This document shows, in pieces, positions 13,703 through 22,142 of a DNA stretch of 36,347 bases. The translations under genes were made by a program, and so were the position numbers. The DNA comes from Bacteroidales bacterium UBA1756 (GTDB lineage: Bacteria; Bacteroidota; Bacteroidia; Bacteroidales; WCHB1-69), in contig DCHI01000073.1 in the NCBI GenBank assembly GCA_002314795.1, positions 1 through 36,347 of the forward strand. The letters run 5' to 3'. Within the stretch, counting starts at the first letter, position 1, and each line of letters begins with the position of its first letter. The notes beneath the pieces were generated by a model. It had not been told where the DNA came from and searched no databases. It saw nothing but the letters and a program-made list of their open reading frames with translations.

Positions 13703-15832
13703 TTATTCTTCGTCTTTGTTTTCTTCTTCGTACTTTTGAATAACTGCGGCCTGAACATCAGTAGGAACTTGTTGATATTCAGCAAAGTGCATTTCGTAAG
13801 AAGCACGGCCTGAAGTAATGGAGCTCAACGTGGTAGAATACTTGTTCATTTCTGCCAACGGAACTTTAGCGCGGATGTTCTGGAATTCGCCTTCGCTGTC
13901 CATACCCATCACAACACCACGACGGCCTTGGAGGTCGGTCATCACATCACCCATTCTGTCAGAAGGAACGAAAACTTCTACATCGTAAATCGGTTCCAAA
14001 ATCTTCGGGTTAGCTTTTTTGAAAGCGTCTTTGAATGCGTTACGGCCAGCCAATTTGAATGCCAATTCGTTGGAGTCAACCGGGTGCATTTTACCATCAT
14101 AAATATTGACAACGATATCACGGGCGTAGGAACCGGTCAGAGGACCTTCTTCCATCTTTTCCATAATACCCTTGAGGATAGCGGGCATAAAGCGTGCGTC
14201 GATGGCACCACCAACGATACAGTTGTTATAGATGAGTTTACCGCCCCACGGAAGGTCGTAGCTTTCAGTAGCACGGATCGGATATTTTTGTTGGTTCGGC
14301 ATACCGTCGAAATAGGGTTCGATAAGCATATGAACTTCACCGAACTGACCGGAACCACCGGATTGTTTTTTGTGACGATACATAGCTTCGGAAGCCTTCG
14401 TGATGGTTTCACGATAAGGAATCTTAGGAGCGTAGTATTCGATTTCAATCTTGTTCTGCTTTTCAATCATCCACTTAACGATGTTGAGGTGTTGTTCACC
14501 TTGACCGGAGATGATGGTTTGCTTTAATTCCTTGGATTGTTCCATCAAGAAGGTGAGGTCACTCTTACGGATGGTATTGAGGAGCGCGCCCAACTTTTCT
14601 TCGTCGGAGCTGTTCTTTGCGCGGACAGCCGTACGGAACTTCGGATCGGGATAAGCCGTCTTTTCAACTTGAACGTCACCGCTCTTGACGAGGGTTTGGG
14701 AAGCGCCCGTACCTTTGAGCTTAATGGTAGCGACGATATCACCAGCGCAAGCTTTTTCAACGTTCTCACGTTTTTGACCGGCAAAGCAAATGATTTGGGA
14801 AACTCTTTCCTTGGTAGCGGTATTGGTGTTGAGGAGGTCGATAGCCTCGGTCATTTCACCGGAATAGATTTTCATATAAGCCACATCACCGAGGTGTTGT
14901 TCAACGGCGGTTTTCCAAACGTAAGCAACGGTATTGCCAGCAGCGTCACAGACGATATCTTCGCCATTGGTAGCTTTGGCAGGAGCTACTTCAGCAGGAG
15001 TGGGACAGTTGCCCTTGATAATCTGGAGGAGGCGGTCGACACCCTGGTCGGTTTTAGCAGCGATGCAAACAACCGGGAACGTACCACGGTTGATGACACC
15101 GAGTTTCAAACCGCGCATCATTTCTTCTTCTGAAAGGGTACCTTCTTCGAAGAATTTGTCCATCAAAGTTTCATCGTTTTCAGCAGCAGCTTCGATGATA
15201 GCGGCGTGCATTTCTTCTGCTTTGTCAGCTTCGGAAGCGGGGATTTCTTCAACAATCATTTTACCGCCGCCGACGGGGAATTTCAAAAGTTTCTTTTGGA
15301 GAAGGTCGATAACGGAATCAAAACCGACACCTGCATTGACCGGGTATTGCAACGGAAGAACGGAGCCACCGAAATTGTGTTTCAGTTCACGGACAGTTTC
15401 GTCGAAGTTTGCTTTTTCGTGATCAAGTTGATTGATAGCGAAAACGACGGGCTTGTTCATTTTCTTCGTCCAACGCCATTGGCTTTCAGCACCGACATCG
15501 ACACCGTTTTGAGCATTGATAACCATCACAGCGGTATCAGCAACTCTCAAAGCACCAATAACTTCGCCAACGAAATCATCGAAGCCAGGGCAGTCAATCA
15601 TATTGAATTTGGTATTTTCAAACTCACTATATAAAACAGAAGATTGGATGGACTGTTGTCTTTCCAATTCTACTTCACGATAGTCGGAGAGAGTGTTTTT
15701 ATCTTCAACGGTACCACGTCTGCTGATAACGCCGCCGTGGAAGGCCATCGTTTCGGCCAAAGTGGTCTTGCCGGTACGGTTACCACCGATGAGGGCAATG
15801 TTTCTAATGTCTTGTGTCTGGTAAACTTTCAT
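13703..15832 (-). CDS. EF-G-like translational GTPase
   Basis: Protein of 709 aa with the five-domain EF-G layout, but from the divergent EF-G-like branch rather than canonical FusA. The G domain has the P-loop GGNRTGKT (16-23), a switch I ERQQSIQSS in place of the usual RGITITSA, switch II DCPGFDDF and a base-specificity motif NQLD (134-137) in place of NKMD. In canonical EF-G switch II reads DTPGH and the His helps trigger GTP hydrolysis; here position 84 is Phe. Domain IV and V segments are present, including RGRRGVVMGMDSEG and PLAEMNKYSTTLSSITSGRASYEM. Roles of this branch (alternative translocation, recycling or stress translation) are unsettled. Monocistronic between its promoter and terminator. 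Confidence 0.93.
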   Translation of the reverse strand: MKVYQTQDIRNIALIGGNRTGKTTLAETMAFHGGVISRRGTVEDKNTLSDYREVELERQQSIQSSVLYSEFENTKFNMIDCPGFDDFVGEVIGALRVADTAVMVINAQNGVDVGAESQWRWTKKMNKPVVFAINQLDHEKANFDETVRELKHNFGGSVLPLQYPVNAGVGFDSVIDLLQKKLLKFPVGGGKMIVEEIPASEADKAEEMHAAIIEAAAENDETLMDKFFEEGTLSEEEMMRGLKLGVINRGTFPVVCIAAKTDQGVDRLLQIIKGNCPTPAEVAPAKATNGEDIVCDAAGNTVAYVWKTAVEQHLGDVAYMKIYSGEMTEAIDLLNTNTATKERVSQIICFAGQKRENVEKACAGDIVATIKLKGTGASQTLVKSGDVQVEKTAYPDPKFRTAVRAKNSSDEEKLGALLNTIRKSDLTFLMEQSKELKQTIISGQGEQHLNIVKWMIEKQNKIEIEYYAPKIPYRETITKASEAMYRHKKQSGGSGQFGEVHMLIEPYFDGMPNQQKYPIRATESYDLPWGGKLIYNNCIVGGAIDARFMPAILKGIMEKMEEGPLTGSYARDIVVNIYDGKMHPVDSNELAFKLAGRNAFKDAFKKANPKILEPIYDVEVFVPSDRMGDVMTDLQGRRGVVMGMDSEGEFQNIRAKVPLAEMNKYSTTLSSITSGRASYEMHFAEYQQVPTDVQAAVIQKYEEENKDEE

Positions 15833-15887
15833 TGTTTTGTTTTAATTATTTGATTATTACTATTTTATTGATTTACAAAAAAGCGGG

Positions 15888-15895
15888 CAAAACTA
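15888..15895 (-). promoter_or_regulatory. -7 box for the EF-G-like gene
   Basis: TAGTTTTG on the minus strand followed by CCCG, giving a leader of about 50 nt. The rest of the 236-bp divergent region to ftsX is AT-rich with no other strong signal. Confidence 0.6.
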
Positions 15896-16027
15896 CAACA
15901 TTTTTTTCAAATATGAACATAGATTTGTGAATTTTTAAACGGGAATTTATCATCCGTCTCCATACGAACTTAATATAGTACACTTAACATTTTCAAAAAT
16001 AGGTCATAAACTTTCGCAAAATTGATG

Positions 16028-16035
16028 TACTTTTG
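16028..16035 (+). promoter_or_regulatory. -7 box for the ftsX operon
   Basis: TACTTTTG followed by CGGC, 33 bp before the ftsX start. Confidence 0.65.
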
Positions 16036-16068
16036 CGGCCTATTTTTTTCAAACAAAAAATACTGTAA

Positions 16069-16965
16069 ATGAGCAAGTATCCTGAATCAATAGATAAAAT
16101 TACGCGGGCACGTCTTGCCGCCTCCGCTGTCGGCTCCGTCCTCAGCATCGCCCTGACGATGTTCTTCGTAGGCACGCTACTCTTTTTGGCCTTCTTTTCC
16201 ACCCGGTTCATCAACAACCTTTCCAACAAGATGGAAATGGAGGTGCTTTTCTATTCCGAAGAGGCCGGCGTAAAAGAAGCGGACATCATTGCTTACGAGC
16301 AAACTCTCAAACTCCAACCTTTCGTTGCAACCTCCCGCGTTTCGTCTCGTGCCGACAATTCGGCGGAAGCCAAGCGCGTCATCGGGAACAATTACGAGGA
16401 AGTCATCCCGAACCCCATCAACGCATCCATCATCCTGACGCTCAACAAGGACTACACGGGGAATCCCGACTCACTTGCATCCGTCATCAAAACCATCAAG
16501 GAGAATAAATACGTGCAGGATGTTGAATATCCTGAATACATTGTGGAACTCATTCAAGGCAACTTCAGAAAAGCCCAATGGGTGGCCCTCGGCATTTGCG
16601 CCGCCTTTATGTTCATCTCTTTGTTACTGATAGCCAACTCCTTGCGACTCAACATCTATGCCCAACGCTTCAACATCCGCAGTATGCTTCTCATCGGGGC
16701 GACGCGCCGGTTCGTCCGCAAGCCATTTGTTATCAAAGGGTTCGTCCAAGGCACCTGGGCCGGCCTGATTGCCGTCGTATTGGTTGGGGCAGCATTGTGG
16801 GGCGGTTACTCAATCCTTCCGGAGGTCATCGACCTCTCCTATACCCGCGAAATCGCCATCATTTTGGGAGGACTTTTCCTTTTCAGCATCCTTTTCACGA
16901 TGGTTGCTGCTCATTTGTTCGTCAACAAGTACATTAAAATAAATTCAGATCGTTTATACCTATAA
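16069..16965 (+). CDS. ftsX: Cell division ABC transporter permease FtsX
   Basis: Membrane subunit of the FtsEX complex, which signals through the membrane to activate peptidoglycan hydrolases at the septum. The 298-aa protein has the four-helix FtsX topology: TM1 at about 21-46, a periplasmic domain (about 47-165, with FVATSRVSSRADNSAEAK and NPINASIILTL), then three helices. The cytoplasmic NSLRLNIYAQRFNIRSMLLIGATRRFVRKPFVIKG segment between TM2 and TM3 is the family signature. The partner ATPase ftsE is not in the window. First gene of a likely operon with DUF3098 (4 bp gap) and uppP (3 bp). Confidence 0.93.
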   Translation: MSKYPESIDKITRARLAASAVGSVLSIALTMFFVGTLLFLAFFSTRFINNLSNKMEMEVLFYSEEAGVKEADIIAYEQTLKLQPFVATSRVSSRADNSAEAKRVIGNNYEEVIPNPINASIILTLNKDYTGNPDSLASVIKTIKENKYVQDVEYPEYIVELIQGNFRKAQWVALGICAAFMFISLLLIANSLRLNIYAQRFNIRSMLLIGATRRFVRKPFVIKGFVQGTWAGLIAVVLVGAALWGGYSILPEVIDLSYTREIAIILGGLFLFSILFTMVAAHLFVNKYIKINSDRLYL

Positions 16966-16969
16966 TATT

Positions 16970-17302
16970 ATGGCACAAATCATTTCAACAAAAACAGAAA
17001 ACAAAACCGCACAATACGGAAGAAAGCCCAAAACTACGGCCCAAAGACCTCCACTTTTTAGAAAGATGAATTACATTCTGATGGGAGTCGGTGCCATCAT
17101 TCTGTTCGCCGGCTACATCGCACTGTCTGGAGGCGCTTCCGAAGACCCGAATCAATTCAGCGAAGCCATCTTCGACACACGCCGTCTTGTCGTTGCTCCA
17201 ATCCTTATTCTCTTAGGATTAGTGGCAGAGATTTTTGCCATTATGTATCATCCCTGCCGAAAGGCGGAAAGCAAGGAAACTCCAGAGCCCAAAGCCGAAT
17301 AA
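16970..17302 (+). CDS. DUF3098 family membrane protein
   Basis: Small inner-membrane protein of 110 aa with two transmembrane helices (about 36-54 and 74-93). A basic, Thr-rich cytoplasmic N-terminus (GRKPKTTAQRPPLFRKMNY) precedes them, and the tail is charged. Between the helices FDTRRLVVAPILILLGL is the recognisable DUF3098 stretch. The family is largely confined to Bacteroidetes and, as I recall, typically sits between ftsX and uppP as it does here. That location suggests a part in division or peptidoglycan synthesis, but no function has been shown to my knowledge. Confidence 0.88.
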   Translation: MAQIISTKTENKTAQYGRKPKTTAQRPPLFRKMNYILMGVGAIILFAGYIALSGGASEDPNQFSEAIFDTRRLVVAPILILLGLVAEIFAIMYHPCRKAESKETPEPKAE

Positions 17303-17305
17303 TAT

Positions 17306-18133
17306 ATGGAGTGGTTTCAAGCTATCATTTTGGGAATCATCCAAGGGCTTACTGAATTTCTTCCCGTAAGCAGCAGCGGGCACCTGACCATTCTTTCCAA
17401 CCTTTTCGGCCTTTCCGGCGAAGAGAATCTCACTTTCACCGTCGCGGTTCACATCGCCACGGTCTGCAGCACCTTGGTCATCCTTTGGAAAGAGATTGTA
17501 TGGATTCTAAAAGATTTGTTTTCAAAACAATCGTGGAACTCCTATCAAAATCTCAACGATGGGACGCACTACGCCATCAATATTTTGATTTCAATGATTC
17601 CGGTCGGGATTGTCGGTTTCTTCTTTAAAGATACGGTGGAAGAAATCTTCGGATCCGGCCTCCTCATCGTGGGCATAATGCTGTTAGTAACAGCAGCATT
17701 ACTGACTTTTTCATACTTTGCCAAACCTCGACAAAGAGAAAACCTCAGCGGATGGCACGCATTCATTATCGGAATCGGACAAGCCATCGCCGTTCTTCCG
17801 GGACTTTCTCGCTCCGGAACGACCATTGCCACGGGACTTTTGCTTGGGAACAAGAAAGAAAAGTTGGCTCAATTTTCCTTTTTGATGGTCATTCCTCCCA
17901 TTTTAGGAGAAGCACTGTTAGACATCAAAGAGATTTTGGAAGTCGGCTTTTCGCAAGCGATGAACGGGATTTCCCCGATGAACATAGCCATCGGTTTCAT
18001 TGCGGCATTTGTAACGGGCTGTCTGGCTTGCAAATGGATGATCAACATCGTTAAAAAAGGAAAATTGGTGTGGTTCGCAGTCTATTGCGTCGCAGCCGGA
18101 ATCTTGGCCATCATCCTCAATTATGCACTTTAA
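17306..18133 (+). CDS. uppP: Undecaprenyl-diphosphatase UppP (BacA)
   Basis: Integral membrane phosphatase that converts undecaprenyl pyrophosphate to undecaprenyl phosphate, recycling the lipid carrier for peptidoglycan and surface glycans and contributing to bacitracin tolerance. The 275-aa length is typical. Catalytic motifs are intact: QGLTEFLPVSSSGHL (residues 13-27, with the conserved Glu and Ser) and PGLSRSGTTIATGLLLG (about 163-179, with the essential Arg). Multiple hydrophobic segments span the protein. It follows DUF3098 by 3 bp. The carrier it regenerates is also the one used by the glycosylphosphotransferase at 23057-24478. Confidence 0.97.
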   Translation: MEWFQAIILGIIQGLTEFLPVSSSGHLTILSNLFGLSGEENLTFTVAVHIATVCSTLVILWKEIVWILKDLFSKQSWNSYQNLNDGTHYAINILISMIPVGIVGFFFKDTVEEIFGSGLLIVGIMLLVTAALLTFSYFAKPRQRENLSGWHAFIIGIGQAIAVLPGLSRSGTTIATGLLLGNKKEKLAQFSFLMVIPPILGEALLDIKEILEVGFSQAMNGISPMNIAIGFIAAFVTGCLACKWMINIVKKGKLVWFAVYCVAAGILAIILNYAL

Positions 18134-18158
18134 ACATTTATAAAACAGAAAGTTGCAG

Positions 18159-19256
18159 ATGAGAATCAGTGAAGTATTATCTTTTTTAGAAAAAAAATAT
18201 CCGTTAGAATATCAAGAAGATTTTGACAATTGCGGCGTACAGTGCGGCGACAAGGAACAGGAAATTACGGGCGTAGTTGTCTGTTTTGAAATGTCGGAAG
18301 CCACCATTGACGAGGCCGTACGCAAGAAAGCGAACCTCGTTATTTCGCACCATCCGCTGATGCTTCGTCGCGGAATATGCAAAATAGAACCGACTCATCG
18401 GGTTGGGAAAATTCTGTGTAAAGCATTGGAAAACAAGATGGTACTTTATTCTATGCACACCAATTTAGATAGTGCCGTCGGTGGCGTGAACGACACGTTT
18501 GCGGCGAAACTCCATTTGCAGAATGTCAGCGTGCTCTCCCCTATTCCCGGAGGGATGAAAAAGTTGTCCGTCTTTGTACCGAAAGCGCAGGCGGAAGAGG
18601 TTCGCAACGCACTTTTTGAAGCGGGCTGCGGACATATCGGCAACTATGATCATTGTGCCTACACCTTGGAAGGAACAGGGACTTTCCGTCCGTTGCAAGA
18701 TGCCAACCCGTATATCGGAAAGCCCGGGGAAACGGAAACGGTGGCGGAAGAACGTATCGAGATGGTTTTTCCGAATCATCTTCAAAAAAAAGTTGTAGAA
18801 GCACTTTATCAATCACACCCGTATGAAGAACCGGTGTTTGACATTTACCAACTTGACAATCAGAATAATAAAGTCGGATTAGGACGCATTGGTGAACTTC
18901 CAGAGCCGATGGACGCAGAAGCATTTTTCCAGAATCTCAAACAGGTATTCGGACTGACGATGCTTCGTTATTACGGAGACGCACATCGGAAGGTGCAACG
19001 CATTGCCGTTTTAGGCGGAGGAGGTAGTTCCTTCATCGGGCAAGCAATGGCGGCAAAAGCGGACGTATATGTAACCGGCGACGTCAAATACCACGACTTT
19101 CACAGTGCGGAGGGAAGAATGCTCATCGCTGACATCGGGCACTTTGAAAGCGAACAATTTATAAAAGAAATTATTTATAACGAAATAAAAGAAAATTTTA
19201 ATACCTTTGCCGTTTCATTGTGTGAAACAGAAAAGATGCAAATTAGCATTATATAG
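18159..19256 (+). CDS. NIF3-like dinuclear metal-centre protein (GTP cyclohydrolase I type 2 family)
   Basis: Hexameric metal protein of 365 aa; the substrate is not established. I start it at the ATG at 18159 (MRISEVLSFLEKKYP), since the TTG six bases upstream adds nothing recognisable. Metal-binding motifs are SHHPLM (H64/H65), MHTNLDSAVGGVND (H100, D104) and a C-terminal TGDVKYHDF...IADIGHFESE. A PII-like insert between the halves (about 125-230, KLSVFVPKAQAEEVRNALF to SHPYEEPVFDIYQL) gives the long form of the family. It lies 25 bp after uppP and 31 bp before the zinc-ribbon gene, a pairing I recall as common in Bacteroidetes. Confidence 0.93.
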   Translation: MRISEVLSFLEKKYPLEYQEDFDNCGVQCGDKEQEITGVVVCFEMSEATIDEAVRKKANLVISHHPLMLRRGICKIEPTHRVGKILCKALENKMVLYSMHTNLDSAVGGVNDTFAAKLHLQNVSVLSPIPGGMKKLSVFVPKAQAEEVRNALFEAGCGHIGNYDHCAYTLEGTGTFRPLQDANPYIGKPGETETVAEERIEMVFPNHLQKKVVEALYQSHPYEEPVFDIYQLDNQNNKVGLGRIGELPEPMDAEAFFQNLKQVFGLTMLRYYGDAHRKVQRIAVLGGGGSSFIGQAMAAKADVYVTGDVKYHDFHSAEGRMLIADIGHFESEQFIKEIIYNEIKENFNTFAVSLCETEKMQISII

Positions 19257-19287
19257 TATTAAAAATCAAGACATTAGAAATATCAAT

Positions 19288-20169
19288 ATGGCAAAGAAAA
19301 AAGTAAAAGAAGAACAAGGAGTTTCCGAAAATCAAGGAGTTGCCACCGCTATGACGGAAGCCGGCGCTGAAAATGCAGAAGTCCGCAAGCTCGCTCCCGC
19401 CCCAGAAGAAAACAGCATCGCCTACAAATTGCTGTCACTTTATCACTTACAATGTATCTATTCAGAGATTGACAAAATCCGCATTGAACGCGGTGAGCTT
19501 CCGAACGAAGTTCGCAATTTGGAAGACGATATTGAAGGAAAGAGAACCCGAATCAGCAAGTTCCAAGAAGAACTTAACGAGATGAAGGAGCGTGAAGAAA
19601 TTGAAAACGCCAAGATTCAAGAATCCAAAGCGCTCATCAGCCGTTACGAAGAACAGCAAAACAACGTTCGCAACAACAGAGAATACGAATCTTTGTCAAA
19701 AGAAATTGAATATCAAACGGTTGAAATTCAAAATTCCGAAAAGAAAATTTCAAAGGTTCAAGCCGCTGCCGAAATCAAGACCGAAGAGATCAAAGCTTTG
19801 GAAAGCGAGATGAAGGAAAAAAGTGAAATCTTATCCCAAAAGAAAAGCGAACTTGACGGCTTGATTGCTGAACACGAAGAGAAGGAAGCCGAACTTTTGG
19901 GCAAGGCCGATGTCCTCAAAGCTAAAATCGAACCGCGTCTTCTTACGGCATTTGAACGCATTCGCAAAAATGCCCGCAATGGTTTGGCCATCGTTCAGAT
20001 TAGCCGTGATGCTTGTGGTGGTTGTTTCAGTATGATTCCACCTCAGCGCCAGTTGGACATTCGTCTTCACAAGAAAATCATCGTTTGCGAAGCTTGCGGT
20101 CGTATCTTCATTGACGAACAACTTGTTAAAGAAGATTTGGAACGTGCCGCTGCCGCAGCTGAAAACTAA
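19288..20169 (+). CDS. Coiled-coil protein with C4 zinc ribbon (zf-RING_7 family)
   Basis: Cytoplasmic protein of 293 aa. The start is the ATG at 19288 (MAKKKVKEEQG); upstream in-frame sequence overlaps the NIF3 gene and is not needed. After an acidic, low-complexity N-terminus (about 1-42) a long antiparallel-type coiled coil runs from about 50 to 235, including NNREYESLSKEIE, which is conserved in the family. The C-terminal zinc ribbon has two cysteine pairs, CGGC and CEAC, about 30 residues apart. The architecture matches the bacterial DUF164/CdsZ-like proteins, thought to bind nucleic acid or act as chaperones; the role here is unknown. A strong terminator follows. Confidence 0.9.
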   Translation: MAKKKVKEEQGVSENQGVATAMTEAGAENAEVRKLAPAPEENSIAYKLLSLYHLQCIYSEIDKIRIERGELPNEVRNLEDDIEGKRTRISKFQEELNEMKEREEIENAKIQESKALISRYEEQQNNVRNNREYESLSKEIEYQTVEIQNSEKKISKVQAAAEIKTEEIKALESEMKEKSEILSQKKSELDGLIAEHEEKEAELLGKADVLKAKIEPRLLTAFERIRKNARNGLAIVQISRDACGGCFSMIPPQRQLDIRLHKKIIVCEACGRIFIDEQLVKEDLERAAAAAEN

Positions 20170-20190
20170 TCCACACTAAAATAAATAGTT

Positions 20191-20220
20191 AAACCGCAGC
20201 CCTTTGGTTGCGGTTTTTTT
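20191..20220 (+). terminator. Terminator after the zinc-ribbon gene
   Basis: AAACCGCA pairs with TGCGGTTT (8 bp) around a 10-nt loop and runs into a stretch of T's. It ends the ftsX-to-zinc-ribbon transcription unit. Confidence 0.88.
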
Positions 20221-20253
20221 ATGGCAAAAGATTTCGCAAAGCCACTTTTTGCG

Positions 20254-20261
20254 TACATTTG
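20254..20261 (+). promoter_or_regulatory. -7 box for the glycan operon
   Basis: TACATTTG followed by CAGC, 34 bp past the preceding terminator. A TTTC 17 bp upstream is a poor -33. It sets the upper limit for the start of the following gene. Confidence 0.6.
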
Positions 20262-20383
20262 CAGCCCATTTCATTAGAAGAATCGTGAACCCAAGCAAGT
20301 ACATCAAAGATCATATCAATCAACTCATATTTAAAATACGCTATACGTCTCCCGTCTATGAACAGGATGTGCTTGCCATTCGT

Positions 20384-22141
20384 ATGTCGGAAGAGAAAAT
20401 CAAAGGCAAACGACTGAAAGAGTTTCGAAAGGATTTTTTCTCCTTTACCATCAAGGGGAAAGACGACATTTACAAATACCTCTTTTACATTTTAACGTTA
20501 GTGCTTTTGGTCGCACTTCCCGTTATGTCGTTAGACGTTGGCGTATCCGACAAAGAATTCTGTCAGCAGCAGTTGTCGGAGCAACTCTACGAACAACTGG
20601 CCTCAGGGGAAACACCCTCTGATATTTTTATGAATCAGAATGAGAACTTCCCCTCGATGGATTTCCTCTGCTATTGCATCGGAAAATGGCTTCACATCGG
20701 CAATCCATACCAGCTTCGTCACTTCATTGGCGCACTCTTTGCCTGGGGAATCATTCTATTGGCGGGTGGGTTTTTAATGAAGATTTTGAATTGGCGAGCC
20801 GCCTTTTTCGGTTCCATACTGCTTTTCATATCGCCCCGTTTTCTGTCTCAATCGTTCGGTAACATTACCGACATTTCATTCGCATTCTTTTATTTATTAG
20901 GCACTTACGAAATATTTCTTTTTCTATCCGAGTTGCCAATCGTTAAATGGCGGCGACTGATTATGATAGCCGTCACCACCTTTTTGGCCGTGTCCGTCCA
21001 CACGGCGGGATTCGTCCTTCTGCACTACTTTTTCATATTCGCCATTCTTGCCTACATCCTTTCCAATCCCGTTCGAAAAATCATCACGTCAGAATATGGA
21101 ATCAACCTTGCGAAATTAGTTGGCATCGTCGTCGGAACTATCGTTGTTGTCTATATTGCTGATTTTTTAAGTCCGTTGCATTTTCTGAAAATATCCAATG
21201 TCGGCTTGTCCAATTCCGTCGTCAAATCGACAGCGGCGCTTCCCACTTCGCAATTCCTTTGGGAGGGCACGATGACCTCATCTGACACGCTCGGACTATC
21301 CTTTCTCATCAAAAAGATGCAGATTACCATTCCGTTGGTCATCATCATCGGGTTCTTTGTCCACCTTTTCTTCATTCGAACCATCGTCAAAGAGACACGC
21401 ATCATAGGCGCGTTGCTGCTTTATTGTGCGGCACTTTATCCATTGTGGTCATTATACGGGACCGGCAGTTCTGTCGGCGACGGCTGGTGCATCTATCTGA
21501 TGGTTTATCCGTTGTTAGTGATGGCGGCCGCTGCAGGATTCAACGGTTTCATCAGTCGAGTGGATGATCGTTATACCAATAGTGTCATTGTTGGAGGAAT
21601 TTTTCTACTCAGTTTTCTACCCTTGCGTCACGTCTTGTTCAACCAACCCTGTACCGGAGTCTATTACAACGAGTTAGCGGGCGGTCTGCACAACGTTTTC
21701 GGAAAATATGTTATTGATGAGAACGAAAGTGTGAACCGTCGGGCGTGCCGATGGCTTCTGACGCACATTCAAAAAAATGACGAACGTTATGCGGACGACA
21801 CGCTTCCCCGTATCGAAATCGCTACGGACGGAGGAGAAGTTTGTCCCTTCTTTTTCCGAAAAGACACCAACCGCATTCACGTTTTCCATACAGAATTTTC
21901 AAATCGGGACTCCGTGCGATGGGACTACTTCATCTCCTTCATCGACCGGATTCCGCCTCAAAAACTCAGAACGGAATGGGGAGACAGCATCCAGCCCATC
22001 AAATCGCTGATGGTTGATAACAAGCCCATCGCCATCATTATCAAGGCGGAAGTAGATACCAGTTTCGTTGTTAATGACACGCTTGTTACAACGGAACCGA
22101 TTGAAACACAAAATAAAGTCAAGAAAACATCGTTACGTTAA
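20384..22141 (+). CDS. GT-C-like (GT39/PMT-type) membrane glycosyltransferase
   Basis: Polytopic membrane protein of 585 aa resembling Bacteroidetes GT39-type glycosyltransferases, which move sugars from a polyprenyl donor on the outer face of the membrane. A cytoplasmic leader with FFSFTIKGKDDIYKYL precedes TM1 (about 32-49). The following acidic loop (SLDVGVSDKEF, with D51, D56 and E58) is where GT-C enzymes keep the catalytic Asp. Roughly ten further hydrophobic segments and a C-terminal periplasmic domain (about 440-585) follow. I chose the ATG at 20384; an in-frame GTG at 20285 just after the promoter would add 33 residues. First gene of a four-gene operon, 1 bp before a lipoprotein gene. 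Acceptor and sugar are unknown. Confidence 0.75.
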   Translation: MSEEKIKGKRLKEFRKDFFSFTIKGKDDIYKYLFYILTLVLLVALPVMSLDVGVSDKEFCQQQLSEQLYEQLASGETPSDIFMNQNENFPSMDFLCYCIGKWLHIGNPYQLRHFIGALFAWGIILLAGGFLMKILNWRAAFFGSILLFISPRFLSQSFGNITDISFAFFYLLGTYEIFLFLSELPIVKWRRLIMIAVTTFLAVSVHTAGFVLLHYFFIFAILAYILSNPVRKIITSEYGINLAKLVGIVVGTIVVVYIADFLSPLHFLKISNVGLSNSVVKSTAALPTSQFLWEGTMTSSDTLGLSFLIKKMQITIPLVIIIGFFVHLFFIRTIVKETRIIGALLLYCAALYPLWSLYGTGSSVGDGWCIYLMVYPLLVMAAAAGFNGFISRVDDRYTNSVIVGGIFLLSFLPLRHVLFNQPCTGVYYNELAGGLHNVFGKYVIDENESVNRRACRWLLTHIQKNDERYADDTLPRIEIATDGGEVCPFFFRKDTNRIHVFHTEFSNRDSVRWDYFISFIDRIPPQKLRTEWGDSIQPIKSLMVDNKPIAIIIKAEVDTSFVVNDTLVTTEPIETQNKVKKTSLR

Positions 22142-22142
22142 A

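Noticed and set aside
13928..15133. Long plus-strand ORFs inside the EF-G-like gene (and similar ones in rny at 2713-3888)
   Set aside because: They are antisense shadows created by codon bias of conserved genes, with no recognisable protein features.
19207..19287. N-terminal extension of the zinc-ribbon protein into the NIF3 gene
   Set aside because: It overlaps NIF3 coding sequence in another frame; MAKKKVKEEQG at 19288 is a natural start.
20204..20383. N-terminal extension of the GT-C-like protein
   Set aside because: The upstream part lies in the preceding terminator and promoter. A GTG start at 20285 remains possible, but the recognisable protein begins after 20384.
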